From the NCBI GenBank assembly GCA_003451715.1, contig DMJN01000231.1, positions 1 through 21,559 of the forward strand: DNA of 21,559 bases. Reading direction: 5' to 3'. Under the pieces are notes generated by a model. The model did no database searches and was not told the DNA's origin. It worked only from the letters and a program-made list of their open reading frames with translations. Numbering within the stretch: position 1 is the first letter of the stretch; every line of letters starts with the position of its first letter. Made by a program: the position numbers and the translations under genes. This document shows, in pieces, positions 14,465-21,559 of the stretch. This stretch comes from Gammaproteobacteria bacterium (GTDB lineage: Bacteria; Pseudomonadota; Gammaproteobacteria; Pseudomonadales; Pseudohongiellaceae).

Positions 14465-15982
14465 TCAGGACGGTAACTGGCGCTCTCGCAGCAACAGCTT
14501 TGAGTTTCGGTACAGACGCCGTATTGCGAGGATGACTCCCAGCAGAGTCAAGAACAGGCCACCGGTCAGTAACAGGATCACCACGATATCCCACAAGGGT
14601 CGGGAGCGGTACAGGAATCCAAAATCCAGGCTGTGCAGCCCGTTATAGAGCCAGCGTTCGAGTCGATTCCAACGATGGCTCTGGTACACCAGCTCGCCCC
14701 CTGTCAAATCGGCGTAAAACCATGTCCGCATCGGGTCGTCGAACTGCACCCGCAGCACTGGTAGGGGTGCCGCAGCCGCCTGCCTGCTCTGCCGTGAGTA
14801 ATAATAGTTATCATAGCCGCTAAGTACTCGAGCACTAATGAGTGTATTACTACCCGCCAGCAACTGAAGACGCTGAGTGATTTCGGAATCACTAAACAAG
14901 TCCCGCCTAAGCTGTAGTGAAGTAGCGCTGACGAGCTGTCTGTCAAAGCCCCAGGGTGAACCTTCTGAACTCACCACCAACTGATAGAAATGCCCATCGA
15001 GTACGCGCTTGAAATTTACCTCCTTGATACTGGCGTCTCCTGCAATTTCGTGTAAGCGTTGTTGCGTATCGGCCTGCGCGAAAGCCGAGAAGGCAAGTAG
15101 GTCTACCTGACCCCCTTGCAGCACATCACGTGGGATGGAAAGCCCCCGGGCAGTATTCCAACTATAGGGATCCATCGAGAGTAGCCCGCTGAATACCCAG
15201 GCAAGCGCGATCACTCCAAAGATCAATCCACTGATATAGTGCCAGCGCATGAGCCCCCGATAGGGTATGGCTTTACCTGGATGAAACGGTTTTTCTTTAC
15301 GCATCTGGGTAAAAAGCATGACAAGACCGAGAACCGTCAGGATTGATCCCAGGCTCGCCAGCCAGATGACTGAGTCAGACCAGAGTTCGCTTCGCTTGCG
15401 GAGATCAACAAAGTACAGCCAGTGCGGAATTGCACCGAGCCAAGCGAGCAGGCGATCCTGCCTTGTAGTTGCCAGAACCACCTGGGCCTTAACCGGTGAT
15501 ACATAGATTTCAGTGGTCCGGTCATCCGAGATTGAAAATTTCTCAAGTGGCAGCTCGTTGCGCAAACCGATAGTCCATTGATCGACCTCCTCGATTCGCC
15601 CCACCCGATTGATTGCATCATCGGCCGCGCCACTGAAACCCGCCGCAACCGCTCTTGAACTCACCATGCTGCTCTGCAGTAGGTCTCCGTTATCCGCGAA
15701 TACGATTCTCGGCCGCCTGCCTGGAAATTCGTAAGCCGGCCGATTCATAACACTATGTAGGCGGGGAATGGTGGAACTACCGGCGACTTCGGCTGCCTGC
15801 TGTGAGCTTATCCGAACCTGCGACAGATCCAGATCGGGAAGATGAGCCAGGCGCTCTGACTCGGTCAGCACTGGCATGCCGACCGTGTACATGATGACAA
15901 AACCGGAGGCGAACCAGAGCAGGAACACAATACCGAGCACGATTCCCAAATAGCGATGAGTTAGCAGGAGTAGTTTATGCAT
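14465..15982 (-). CDS. PepSY-associated transmembrane protein
   Basis: This 505-residue protein has the PepSY-TM layout. TM1 begins HRYLGIVLGIVFLLWFASG (about residues 9-33). A long periplasmic part follows, with PepSY-like sequence including IYVSPVKAQVVLATTRQDRL. TM2 is at about 203-226, and TM3 starts with the conserved RWHYISGLIFGVIALAW (about 245-270). A second periplasmic domain ends in GLHSLDFGFLYR, and TM4 is at about 470-495. The histidines at the TM borders (HRYLG, RWHY, GLHSL) are those thought to bind haem or metal in relatives, some of which act in ferric-siderophore reduction. It starts 12 bases after the FetB-like stop, so the two are probably co-translated. Substrate is unknown; an iron link is inferred from the neighbour. 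Confidence 0.85.
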   Translation of the reverse strand: MHKLLLLTHRYLGIVLGIVFLLWFASGFVIMYTVGMPVLTESERLAHLPDLDLSQVRISSQQAAEVAGSSTIPRLHSVMNRPAYEFPGRRPRIVFADNGDLLQSSMVSSRAVAAGFSGAADDAINRVGRIEEVDQWTIGLRNELPLEKFSISDDRTTEIYVSPVKAQVVLATTRQDRLLAWLGAIPHWLYFVDLRKRSELWSDSVIWLASLGSILTVLGLVMLFTQMRKEKPFHPGKAIPYRGLMRWHYISGLIFGVIALAWVFSGLLSMDPYSWNTARGLSIPRDVLQGGQVDLLAFSAFAQADTQQRLHEIAGDASIKEVNFKRVLDGHFYQLVVSSEGSPWGFDRQLVSATSLQLRRDLFSDSEITQRLQLLAGSNTLISARVLSGYDNYYYSRQSRQAAAAPLPVLRVQFDDPMRTWFYADLTGGELVYQSHRWNRLERWLYNGLHSLDFGFLYRSRPLWDIVVILLLTGGLFLTLLGVILAIRRLYRNSKLLLRERQLPS

Positions 15983-15994
15983 GCCGGTTCGAGA

Positions 15995-16702
15995 TTACTC
16001 GCTTCTACGCGCCAGGAAAAACAGAAAGCAGGCCGCAGACAACCCGGCGGAGGAAAACAGCATGCACATGACCATAATCTGGTAGCGTGCGGCGATAAGC
16101 GGATCTACACCGGCAATAATCTGACCTGTCATCATGCCGGGCAGTGATACCAGTCCAACGGCAAACAGGGCATTGGTAATGGGAATAAGTGCAGCCTTGA
16201 ATGCAAACTCCCTGGCTACCGTGATCTCTTCCCCACGGTTTCGCTCCGATTGAAACCGCTCGGCACAGATGCTGATGCTATTCATGGCACTGGCGAAAAC
16301 CATTCCCGCCAGGGGAATAAGATACTGAGCAGAATAAAATGGCTGCAGGTCCAGAACCAGTTGACTGATTATGAGCAGGGTAACTCCACCGCCGGTTAAA
16401 ATGGATAGTGTTGCAATTACCAGTAATGCGCGTCGCTGAATCTTCACTGTACGCAAGGCAATCCAGCTTGAGACCAGTACCATGACGAACAATATCCCCA
16501 GTACCACCCAGCCACTCTCCGACTCAAAGATGAATACCAGAAAATAGCCGATGATGAGTAGCTGCCCCAGCATCCTGGCCAGGGCGTAGAGCGCTTCGGG
16601 TCCGTCCCGGGTCCATTTAAAGAGAATGAAGATAACCGCCAGTGCCGGCAGAAAGGCAATCAACAGATTGCCGAGGCTAATGATCTGTGGCCCCTCAGTC
16701 AT
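15995..16702 (-). CDS. FetB-type ABC permease (UPF0014 / YbbM family)
   Basis: This 235-residue membrane protein has about seven TMs. The family fingerprint is clear: MVFASAMNSISICAERF in the middle, then REFAFKAALIPITNALFAVGLVSLPGMMTGQIIAGVDP near the C-terminus. In E. coli FetB pairs with the ATPase FetA and is linked to iron export under oxidative stress. No FetA-like ATPase gene is adjacent in this window: the upstream neighbour encodes MAPEG and the downstream neighbour encodes PepSY. The partner must be elsewhere, or the protein works differently. The start at ATG 16702 has a weak RBS and lies 27 bases after the MAPEG stop. Confidence 0.85.
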   Translation of the reverse strand: MTEGPQIISLGNLLIAFLPALAVIFILFKWTRDGPEALYALARMLGQLLIIGYFLVFIFESESGWVVLGILFVMVLVSSWIALRTVKIQRRALLVIATLSILTGGGVTLLIISQLVLDLQPFYSAQYLIPLAGMVFASAMNSISICAERFQSERNRGEEITVAREFAFKAALIPITNALFAVGLVSLPGMMTGQIIAGVDPLIAARYQIMVMCMLFSSAGLSAACFLFFLARRSE

Positions 16703-16729
16703 GGTGTAAAGACTGGCTCAGTGCACTCA

Positions 16730-17119
16730 TCATCCAGTAACTAGATTGCCAATTACGATGATCAATGAAGCGAGCAGCATGAACAATGTTGGTAAGCCAG
16801 TCAGCGCGAAGCCAATACCCCGCGACGCGGGATCTGCTATATAGCTGCGCAGGTAGACTAGCCGGCCAATCAAATACACCACGCCCAGCCCCGCAGCGAT
16901 ATTGGCGTTACCTACATGGCTGTAGATGAAGATAGCCGGGAGAAAACAGACCAATTGTTCCAGGGTATTCAGGTGAACCCGGTTGTATCTTTCGAAGATC
17001 GGATCGCCGCTGCTTGCCGGCGCAGCCACATTGTATTTGCTCCTGGCATGCCCCACCAGAATGCCAAACGCTATGAACTGAATAAGCGCCAGTACAACAA
17101 CGACAATTACAAAATCCAT
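16730..17119 (-). CDS. MAPEG family membrane protein
   Basis: This 129-residue protein has four TMs. The ATG at 17119 is chosen because a G-rich AGGGGGG tract lies just before it; a longer frame reaches into the upstream gene. The MAPEG motif ERYNRVHLNTLEQL is at residues 43-56, followed by the second helix (CFLPAIFIYSH) and the conserved YLIGRLVYLRSYIADPASRG at 82-101. Eukaryotic members are glutathione transferases and eicosanoid enzymes; bacterial roles are mostly unproven. It lies 19 bases after the stop of the two-TM unknown gene and is probably co-transcribed with it. Confidence 0.88.
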   Translation of the reverse strand: MDFVIVVVVLALIQFIAFGILVGHARSKYNVAAPASSGDPIFERYNRVHLNTLEQLVCFLPAIFIYSHVGNANIAAGLGVVYLIGRLVYLRSYIADPASRGIGFALTGLPTLFMLLASLIIVIGNLVTG

Positions 17120-17138
17120 ATTGCCCCCCTTAAATGAA

Positions 17139-17930
17139 TTAAGTAGCAGAATTGCCTTTGATAATCTGCTCCAGATAGGCTGCCGAATTGGTACCAAGGA
17201 TAACTTCGAATTCGATATCAGGATGCAGTTCGCGCATCCTCAAATCAAGCAAACCATGGGCAGAATAGAGTATAGAGTCCAGAAAGATATTGTCAGTATC
17301 ACAACCGCGGGCTTGAGTAATCAACCTGTCAAATCCCACCAGAAAACTTTCCGAGTGACGGCGACGAATCTCGGTTCCATAGAACAGATCACCAAAATCT
17401 ATATCGTCTGCCGCCGCCATAGTAAGAAACATCCGCGAGAAGACTTCTGTATCGCCGGTGGCAAATTGTTTCCATATCTCGGCAAGATCTTCGGAAGTAT
17501 AAGTGTTGTCACCAACCGGTCCCTGGCTTGAAATAAACAGCATGCCCGAGATAGCACCCAATTGTCGTCGCGTGCTCTCGGCAATCTTAAAAAAGGTTTC
17601 CTGTCTGGCATTCAGCTCGGTGGCGGCGATGGCCAGGGTCTGCTTTTCCGAATGCAGATTATTGCGGCGCAGCTCTTCGTTGTTCTCAGCGAGCACGGAC
17701 TGTTGGATAAACAAGCCGATTACCAACCACAGAAAAGCCAGGAAGGCGAAGGCACCTTCCAGAAACGTGCCCATCTCATCAATTGGGAGATCCATGAAAG
17801 ATCCCCAGCCGACATTCCTGGCGATATAAATTGCCAGGAATGCAATCCATAGAAAGGTCAGGACTAACGCGAAAATTATTCGCCAGTCGCGGGGAAGATA
17901 AGACTTGGGGATTTCGTCTTCGTTCATCAT
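17139..17930 (-). CDS. Unrecognised two-TM protein with coiled coil and C-terminal domain
   Basis: This 263-residue protein matches no family I know. The start is one of two adjacent ATGs (17930 or 17927), with a weak GGAT upstream; a longer frame to 18005 lacks support. It has a short acidic cytoplasmic N-terminus (MNEDEIPKS), TM1 at about 17-38 (IIFALVLTFLWIAFLAIYIA) and a short loop. TM2 follows at about 56-80 (AFAFLAFLWLVIGLFI), then a polar helical region at 80-130 likely to form a coiled coil (LAENNEELRRNNLHSEKQ onward). A mixed alpha C-terminal domain contains the acidic FLTMAAADDIDFGDLFYGTE and an RRRHSE patch. Both termini are probably cytoplasmic. No catalytic motif is evident. Its only context is the MAPEG gene behind it. 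Confidence 0.75.
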   Translation of the reverse strand: MMNEDEIPKSYLPRDWRIIFALVLTFLWIAFLAIYIARNVGWGSFMDLPIDEMGTFLEGAFAFLAFLWLVIGLFIQQSVLAENNEELRRNNLHSEKQTLAIAATELNARQETFFKIAESTRRQLGAISGMLFISSQGPVGDNTYTSEDLAEIWKQFATGDTEVFSRMFLTMAAADDIDFGDLFYGTEIRRRHSESFLVGFDRLITQARGCDTDNIFLDSILYSAHGLLDLRMRELHPDIEFEVILGTNSAAYLEQIIKGNSAT

Positions 17931-18054
17931 CGATCCGTCAGTGTACTGAACCCGGCCAGGTATCGGCCGAACGCATAGAGTAAAGTGCCACTCGTAAGCC
18001 GTCAAATAGGGCTGAATGAGCTTGGTGTATCACTCGGCCGCATCAGGCTTACCG

Positions 18055-18906
18055 CTAAAAATTGAATTTCTTCAACAGCGTATCAATAATCAGATCCGCT
18101 TCTTCCCATAGAACGAAATGTCCCTGCCCTTCTCGATGGAGGTAGGTCACATCTGAATTGACAAGCATGCTGGCCATGAAATCGGCATTACCGGGATTCA
18201 CCAGACTGTCGCGGTCACCCTGCACGATGAGCACAGGCATGGTCAAATTCTGCCAGCGAGGCAACATGGCTTCCAACTGGGGTTGCAGGGGCATGATCTC
18301 CGCATTAGCACCCTTCAGGCTGGATCCTAACAAGAATCGCGGCAACACCACGGCAAAACGATTATACCAGCGTGGACCACTCAACTCGGGATCACCCGTA
18401 GTGGCAACAAATACCAGGCCGGATACCAGATCCGGATAGTCCATTGCCGTTCGTGCTATTACCGGACCGCCATAGGAATGACCCATGAGAATAGCCCCTT
18501 TGCCCGAACGATCCATGCGCAAAAGTGGCTCGAGTGCTTTAGCCTGCCCCTGCAGAGAAGAAATCTTTTCGTTACTGTCATCGACCCATCCAGGTCTTGT
18601 AACTGAGATCATGTGAAAATTTTCCCGCATAACTGGATCGTTCACATATCTCAGGAAAGCCGACAAAGAGCCAGGTGTCCCATGTACAAAGACAATGAGT
18701 TGTTTCGGCTCAACATTGAGAACTGGTGTGTTGACCTCAACGTACTCTAGATTGCCCAGCCGCATGATCGGGCCGACACCGGTAATGTATCGAGCAGTAC
18801 CACCTTGAGCATGGGTTAATGTTGATATCGTTAAGCAGCAGCATAATGCGGCCATCCAGAGCAGGGCAGGCCTGTCGATCGCAAACCGGGTAGAGTGTCC
18901 GAGCAT
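18055..18906 (-). CDS. Secreted alpha/beta hydrolase
   Basis: This 283-residue protein starts at ATG 18906 behind GGAAAG. An N-terminal hydrophobic stretch at 14-33 (LLWMAALCCCLTISTLTHA) looks like a signal peptide cleaved near residue 33. The fold's key elements are all present: oxyanion motif HGTPGS (75-80), nucleophile elbow GHSYGG with Ser144, acid Asp233 in GDRDSLV, and His263 in GQGHFVLWEE. It is therefore an intact serine hydrolase acting in the periplasm or outside the cell. The substrate (ester, lactone or amide) cannot be told. It is divergent from xseB across 266 bases. Confidence 0.87.
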   Translation of the reverse strand: MLGHSTRFAIDRPALLWMAALCCCLTISTLTHAQGGTARYITGVGPIMRLGNLEYVEVNTPVLNVEPKQLIVFVHGTPGSLSAFLRYVNDPVMRENFHMISVTRPGWVDDSNEKISSLQGQAKALEPLLRMDRSGKGAILMGHSYGGPVIARTAMDYPDLVSGLVFVATTGDPELSGPRWYNRFAVVLPRFLLGSSLKGANAEIMPLQPQLEAMLPRWQNLTMPVLIVQGDRDSLVNPGNADFMASMLVNSDVTYLHREGQGHFVLWEEADLIIDTLLKKFNF

Positions 18907-19172
18907 AGTGCTTTCCAGCTGGGAGTCGCAGGTTTTTCCCAGCCCGGTATGGATTCTAGCGCTGATTGATGGGGTATTTGTAGTGTTTATTGTCGCGTAC
19001 CCAATACCAGGGCATTCACCGCCTGAGACTGTTGTGCAGACCTGATCTGTTGACCTACATCGGCAATAGCCCTGTAGCAGGAATGAATTGGGGAATCAGA
19101 CGACACTTGGCGTATAATTCCCGGCAGCTATCTCGAGGTTTATCCCACGACTAATCTCAAAGGAAATGAGCG
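18907..19172. other. Divergent intergenic region between the alpha/beta hydrolase and xseB
   Basis: This 266-base region has no visible gene or RNA. It must hold the hydrolase promoter (not recognised) and the xseB promoter listed separately. A TTGACC near 19058 has no good -10 at the right distance. Confidence 0.4.
19088..19118 (+). promoter_or_regulatory. Candidate sigma70 promoter for xseB-ispA-dxs
   Basis: There is a perfect -10 TATAAT at 19113-19118, with a weak TTGGGG at 19088-19093 as -35 and a 19-base spacing (slightly long). It would start transcription near 19125, leaving a leader of about 48 bases that ends in AAGGAA (19159-19164) before ATG 19173. Confidence 0.5.
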
Positions 19173-19415
19173 ATGACGAAGAAGAAAGCAGGCGGTTTTG
19201 AATTTGAGCAGGCCTTGGAAGACCTGGAAGAACTGGTTTCAGCCATGGAACAGGGCGACCTGAGTCTGGAAGATTCACTGCAGGCTTTTGAGAAAGGCAT
19301 AAAACTGACCCGCGAATGTCAGACGGCCCTGAAGAATGCCGAGCAAAAGGTTCAGGTGCTTATTAACGAAAATGGTAAGACCGAAGAGCTCGAATTCGAA
19401 GCAGACGACGACTGA
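19173..19415 (+). CDS. xseB: Exodeoxyribonuclease VII small subunit
   Basis: This 80-residue protein starts at ATG 19173, with AAGGAA eight bases upstream. It has the family core FEQALEDLEELVSAMEQGDL, followed by SLEDSLQAFEKGIKLTRECQ, and an acidic tail. It binds XseA to form the exonuclease VII complex that degrades single-stranded DNA. The order xseB-ispA-dxs is the common gammaproteobacterial arrangement. It ends 9 bases before ispA, so the two are surely one operon. xseA is not in the window, as is usual. Confidence 0.96.
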   Translation: MTKKKAGGFEFEQALEDLEELVSAMEQGDLSLEDSLQAFEKGIKLTRECQTALKNAEQKVQVLINENGKTEELEFEADDD

Positions 19416-19424
19416 TTTCCGACC

Positions 19425-20327
19425 ATGAATAGCCTCACTTCTCAGGCGCTGGATGGTTTCCTGGCGCAGTGCCAACAACGCGTTGATCAATCACTGCAGC
19501 GACAACTCGAGGGAGATTTTGCCAGCGTGATCCTGCGGGATGCCATGGCCCATGCCTGCCTGGGCGGGGGGAAGCGGATCCGACCCGTACTGGTCTATGG
19601 CAGTGTGCAAGCGGTAGGTGGTGATCTGGATTCGGCCGATAATGCCGCCTGTGCCGTGGAGTTGATCCACAGTTATTCACTGGTTCATGATGACCTGCCT
19701 GCCATGGATGATGATGATTTGCGCCGCGGCAAGCCCAGCCTTCACAAGGCATTCGATGAAGCGACTGCTATCCTGGCCGGGGATGCTCTGCAGTCATTAG
19801 CCTTTCAGCTGCTGGCTGAACCAGTAGCAGCAATAAATGCTGACACTCAACTGAAGATGGTACAAATTCTCGCCTCTGGAGCAGGATTCGCCGGCATGGT
19901 TGGCGGTCAATCCCTGGACTGCGACGCAAGCGGTCAGCAGCTCGATCTGACGAGTCTTGAAACCATGCACCGGTCGAAAACCGGCGCACTGATCAAAGCC
20001 AGTGTGCAGTTGGGAGCGCTGTGTTATCCCGGGCTGCGAGATGCCAAGATGACTGCCCTGCAAGACTATGCGGAGATCATCGGGCTGGCGTTCCAGGTGC
20101 AAGATGACATTCTCGATGTAACGGGCAATACCGTGACACTCGGCAAACCACAGGGATCCGACAAGGGGCTCGACAAGGCTACCTACGTGTCGTTGCTGGG
20201 GCTGGAAGCGGCACGTTCCAAAGCGGCGGAATTGAGTGAAGAGGCGCTTGAATCCCTCAACTCGTTCCCAGCCAGCGCCGACCCATTGCGTGAGTTGGCT
20301 GCCTATATTGTCAATAGAATCAGCTGA
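19425..20327 (+). CDS. ispA: Polyprenyl (farnesyl/geranyl) diphosphate synthase
   Basis: This 300-residue protein starts at ATG 19425. The family pattern is intact: GGGKRIRPVLVYG near the N-terminus; the first aspartate-rich motif in LVHDDLPAMDDDDLRRGKPS; KTGALIKASVQLGA; and the second motif QVQDDILDVTGN followed by LGKPQGSDKGLDKATY. The insertion of two residues in the first motif (DDxxxxD) is typical of bacterial type II farnesyl diphosphate synthases. It condenses DMAPP/GPP with IPP. It is followed by 95 bases and then dxs, the first enzyme of the MEP pathway that makes its substrates. Confidence 0.96.
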   Translation: MNSLTSQALDGFLAQCQQRVDQSLQRQLEGDFASVILRDAMAHACLGGGKRIRPVLVYGSVQAVGGDLDSADNAACAVELIHSYSLVHDDLPAMDDDDLRRGKPSLHKAFDEATAILAGDALQSLAFQLLAEPVAAINADTQLKMVQILASGAGFAGMVGGQSLDCDASGQQLDLTSLETMHRSKTGALIKASVQLGALCYPGLRDAKMTALQDYAEIIGLAFQVQDDILDVTGNTVTLGKPQGSDKGLDKATYVSLLGLEAARSKAAELSEEALESLNSFPASADPLRELAAYIVNRIS

Positions 20328-20422
20328 TGGACGCGGCTCAGCTGCTGATTTGCTGTGGCCAACCGTGGTGCCATATCAAGGAAATACTTGAAAACTCGCT
20401 TCTGGCGCGTTGAAATACGGAA
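20328..20422 (+). other. ispA-dxs spacer
   Basis: This 95-base gap has no clear terminator, so read-through from ispA into dxs is likely. AAGGAAATAC occurs at 20378-20387 and again inside the start of dxs at 20429-20438; this is probably chance. The only RBS-like element near the dxs start is CGGA at 20418-20421, which is close to the ATG. Confidence 0.35.
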
Positions 20423-21559
20423 ATGCTTAAGGAAATACCCGTAACTCGGCCCGAGACTCCCCTGCTGGACCAGATAGACTACCCGGCCGATCTAAAACAA
20501 CTCGACGTTGATCAGCTAGCCCAACTAGCCGATGAATTACGCCTGTTCCTGCTGTATTCCGTGGGTCAGACGGGCGGTCATTTCGGCGCAGGATTGGGGG
20601 TAGTGGAACTCACCATCGCGCTGCACTACGTGTTTGATACTCCCCGGGACCGCCTGCTATGGGACGTAGGACACCAGGCCTATCCCCATAAGATTCTCAC
20701 CGGCAGGCGAGATCAGATGCTGACAATGCGTCAGGCCGGTGGCCTGGCGGCTTTCCCGAATCGCGAGGAAAGTGAATACGATACCTTTGGAGTGGGTCAT
20801 TCCAGCACCTCCATTAGCGCCGCATTGGGCATGATGGTGGCCGATCGCATGTGTGAAGAGGATCACCACAATATCGCGGTTATTGGAGATGGCGCGATGA
20901 CGGCAGGCATGGCGTTCGAGGCGCTGAACCACGCGGGGCACCTTGATGACAATATCCTGGTGATTCTCAACGATAACAACATGTCGATCTCGAACAATGT
21001 AGGTGGGCTTTCCAGCTATTTTGCACGCATGTGGGCCAGCAAGCCCTACAATTTTATCCGCACCGGGTCCAAGCGCATGCTGTCGATTATTCCTCCTGCA
21101 TCCAAGGCGTTCCATCGAGCCGAAGAATACTTGAAGGGCTTGGTGTCACCCGGCACTCTTTTTGAGGAAATCGGTTTTAACTACATCGGCTTGATCGATG
21201 GCCACAATACGGCAGGACTGGTAGAGATACTAAGCAACATCAAATCACTGCGGGGCCCACAGCTCCTGCATATCGTTACCCAGAAAGGCAAAGGATATTC
21301 GGAATCCGAGAAGGATCCGTTTGGCATGCATGCCATGAGTAAGATCAATCCTTCTGCGTCAATTAAAGACAACAAGAAAGCTACGCCCGCTGCAGACGCT
21401 TCAGTTGCCGCTGAAGCTGTTGCCAAATCGGATCTGGCAAGAGCCGCAGGCTCATCGCTGACCTATTCCCAGGTGTTCGGGAATTGGTTGTGCGACGTGG
21501 CTGACCAGGACGACAAGATAGTCGGCATTACTCCAGCGATGGGTGAAGGCTCTGGAATG
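20423..21559 (+). CDS. dxs: 1-deoxy-D-xylulose-5-phosphate synthase, 3' partial
   Basis: The ATG at 20423 opens a frame that runs off the window end (379 residues visible). Dxs features are all present: [20 protein letters not shown] with the catalytic His region, [34 protein letters not shown], and the thiamine diphosphate site [19 protein letters not shown] with [39 protein letters not shown] and the start of the pyrimidine-binding domain ([11 protein letters not shown]) follow. It condenses pyruvate and glyceraldehyde 3-phosphate to DXP, the first MEP step. The linker between domains (residues about 307-346) is Ala-rich and longer than in E. coli. The gene is probably co-transcribed with ispA. 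Confidence 0.96.
   Translation, partial: MLKEIPVTRPETPLLDQIDYPADLKQLDVDQLAQLADELRLFLLYSVGQTGGHFGAGLGVVELTIALHYVFDTPRDRLLWDVGHQAYPHKILTGRRDQMLTMRQAGGLAAFPNREESEYDTFGVGHSSTSISAALGMMVADRMCEEDHHNIAVIGDGAMTAGMAFEALNHAGHLDDNILVILNDNNMSISNNVGGLSSYFARMWASKPYNFIRTGSKRMLSIIPPASKAFHRAEEYLKGLVSPGTLFEEIGFNYIGLIDGHNTAGLVEILSNIKSLRGPQLLHIVTQKGKGYSESEKDPFGMHAMSKINPSASIKDNKKATPAADASVAAEAVAKSDLARAAGSSLTYSQVFGNWLCDVADQDDKIVGITPAMGEGSGM

Noticed and set aside
14391..14594. Longer OppA start adding 68 residues
   Set aside because: It overlaps the end of the PepSY gene and has no RBS; AGGAGA sits just before ATG 14390.
20378..20438. Direct repeat AAGGAAATAC around the dxs start
   Set aside because: Only two 10-base copies, one inside the coding sequence; likely chance.
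1..21559. CRISPR arrays, tRNA or rRNA genes, insertion sequences, phage or defence genes
   Set aside because: No repeated spacer pattern, cloverleaf, transposase, integrase or known defence protein was seen on either strand.

Overview
The window looks like chromosome from a Gram-negative gammaproteobacterium, probably aquatic and aerobic. The evidence is the xseB-ispA-dxs gene order, a complete Opp-type transporter, a periplasmic PQQ-type dehydrogenase, several proteins with Gram-negative signal peptides, and even base composition with no mobile DNA. No closer taxon can be fixed from the sequence alone. There are 23 protein-coding genes. The first (PQQ dehydrogenase) and last (dxs) run off the ends. 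I found no tRNA, rRNA, CRISPR array, insertion sequence or phage gene.

Layout. 1-2804 (+): the C-terminal bulk of a PQQ beta-propeller dehydrogenase, then two tandemly duplicated secreted cupin proteins. 2840-4382 (-): a GFA-family zinc protein, a VTT/DedA-like membrane protein and a PmtA-like methyltransferase, in that transcription order. 4652-6169 (+): a divergent Aas-like acyl-ACP/acyl-CoA synthetase. 6347-8305 (+): a self-contained YtrA-like unit of palindromic operator, GntR repressor, ABC ATPase and ABC permease. 8302-14390 (-): a five-gene oligopeptide-type ABC transporter transcribed oppA-oppB-oppC-oppD-oppF; the four junctions after oppA are one 56-bp gap, then overlaps of 1 to 4 bases. 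14465-16702 (-): a FetB-type permease followed closely by a PepSY transmembrane protein. 16730-17930 (-): an unrecognised two-TM coiled-coil protein followed by a MAPEG protein. 18055-18906 (-): a secreted alpha/beta hydrolase. 19173-21559 (+): xseB, ispA and dxs, covering isoprenoid precursor synthesis.

How the genes fit together. The first block is probably a periplasmic oxidation module: a quinoprotein plus two small secreted cupins. The second and third blocks share a membrane-lipid theme (methyltransferase, possible lipid-transport membrane protein, acyl activation). ispA and dxs supply the prenyl diphosphate pathway.

The most unusual item is the Opp system. Its OppC carries an extra periplasmic region of about 160 residues between TM1 and the conserved LGTD motif, and this region reads like a fibronectin type III domain. 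Its OppA begins with a short polar tail and a long hydrophobic segment, has no lipobox cysteine, and may stay membrane-anchored. Together these suggest a variant peptide importer in which the binding protein and permease have extra periplasmic or membrane contacts; this is inference.
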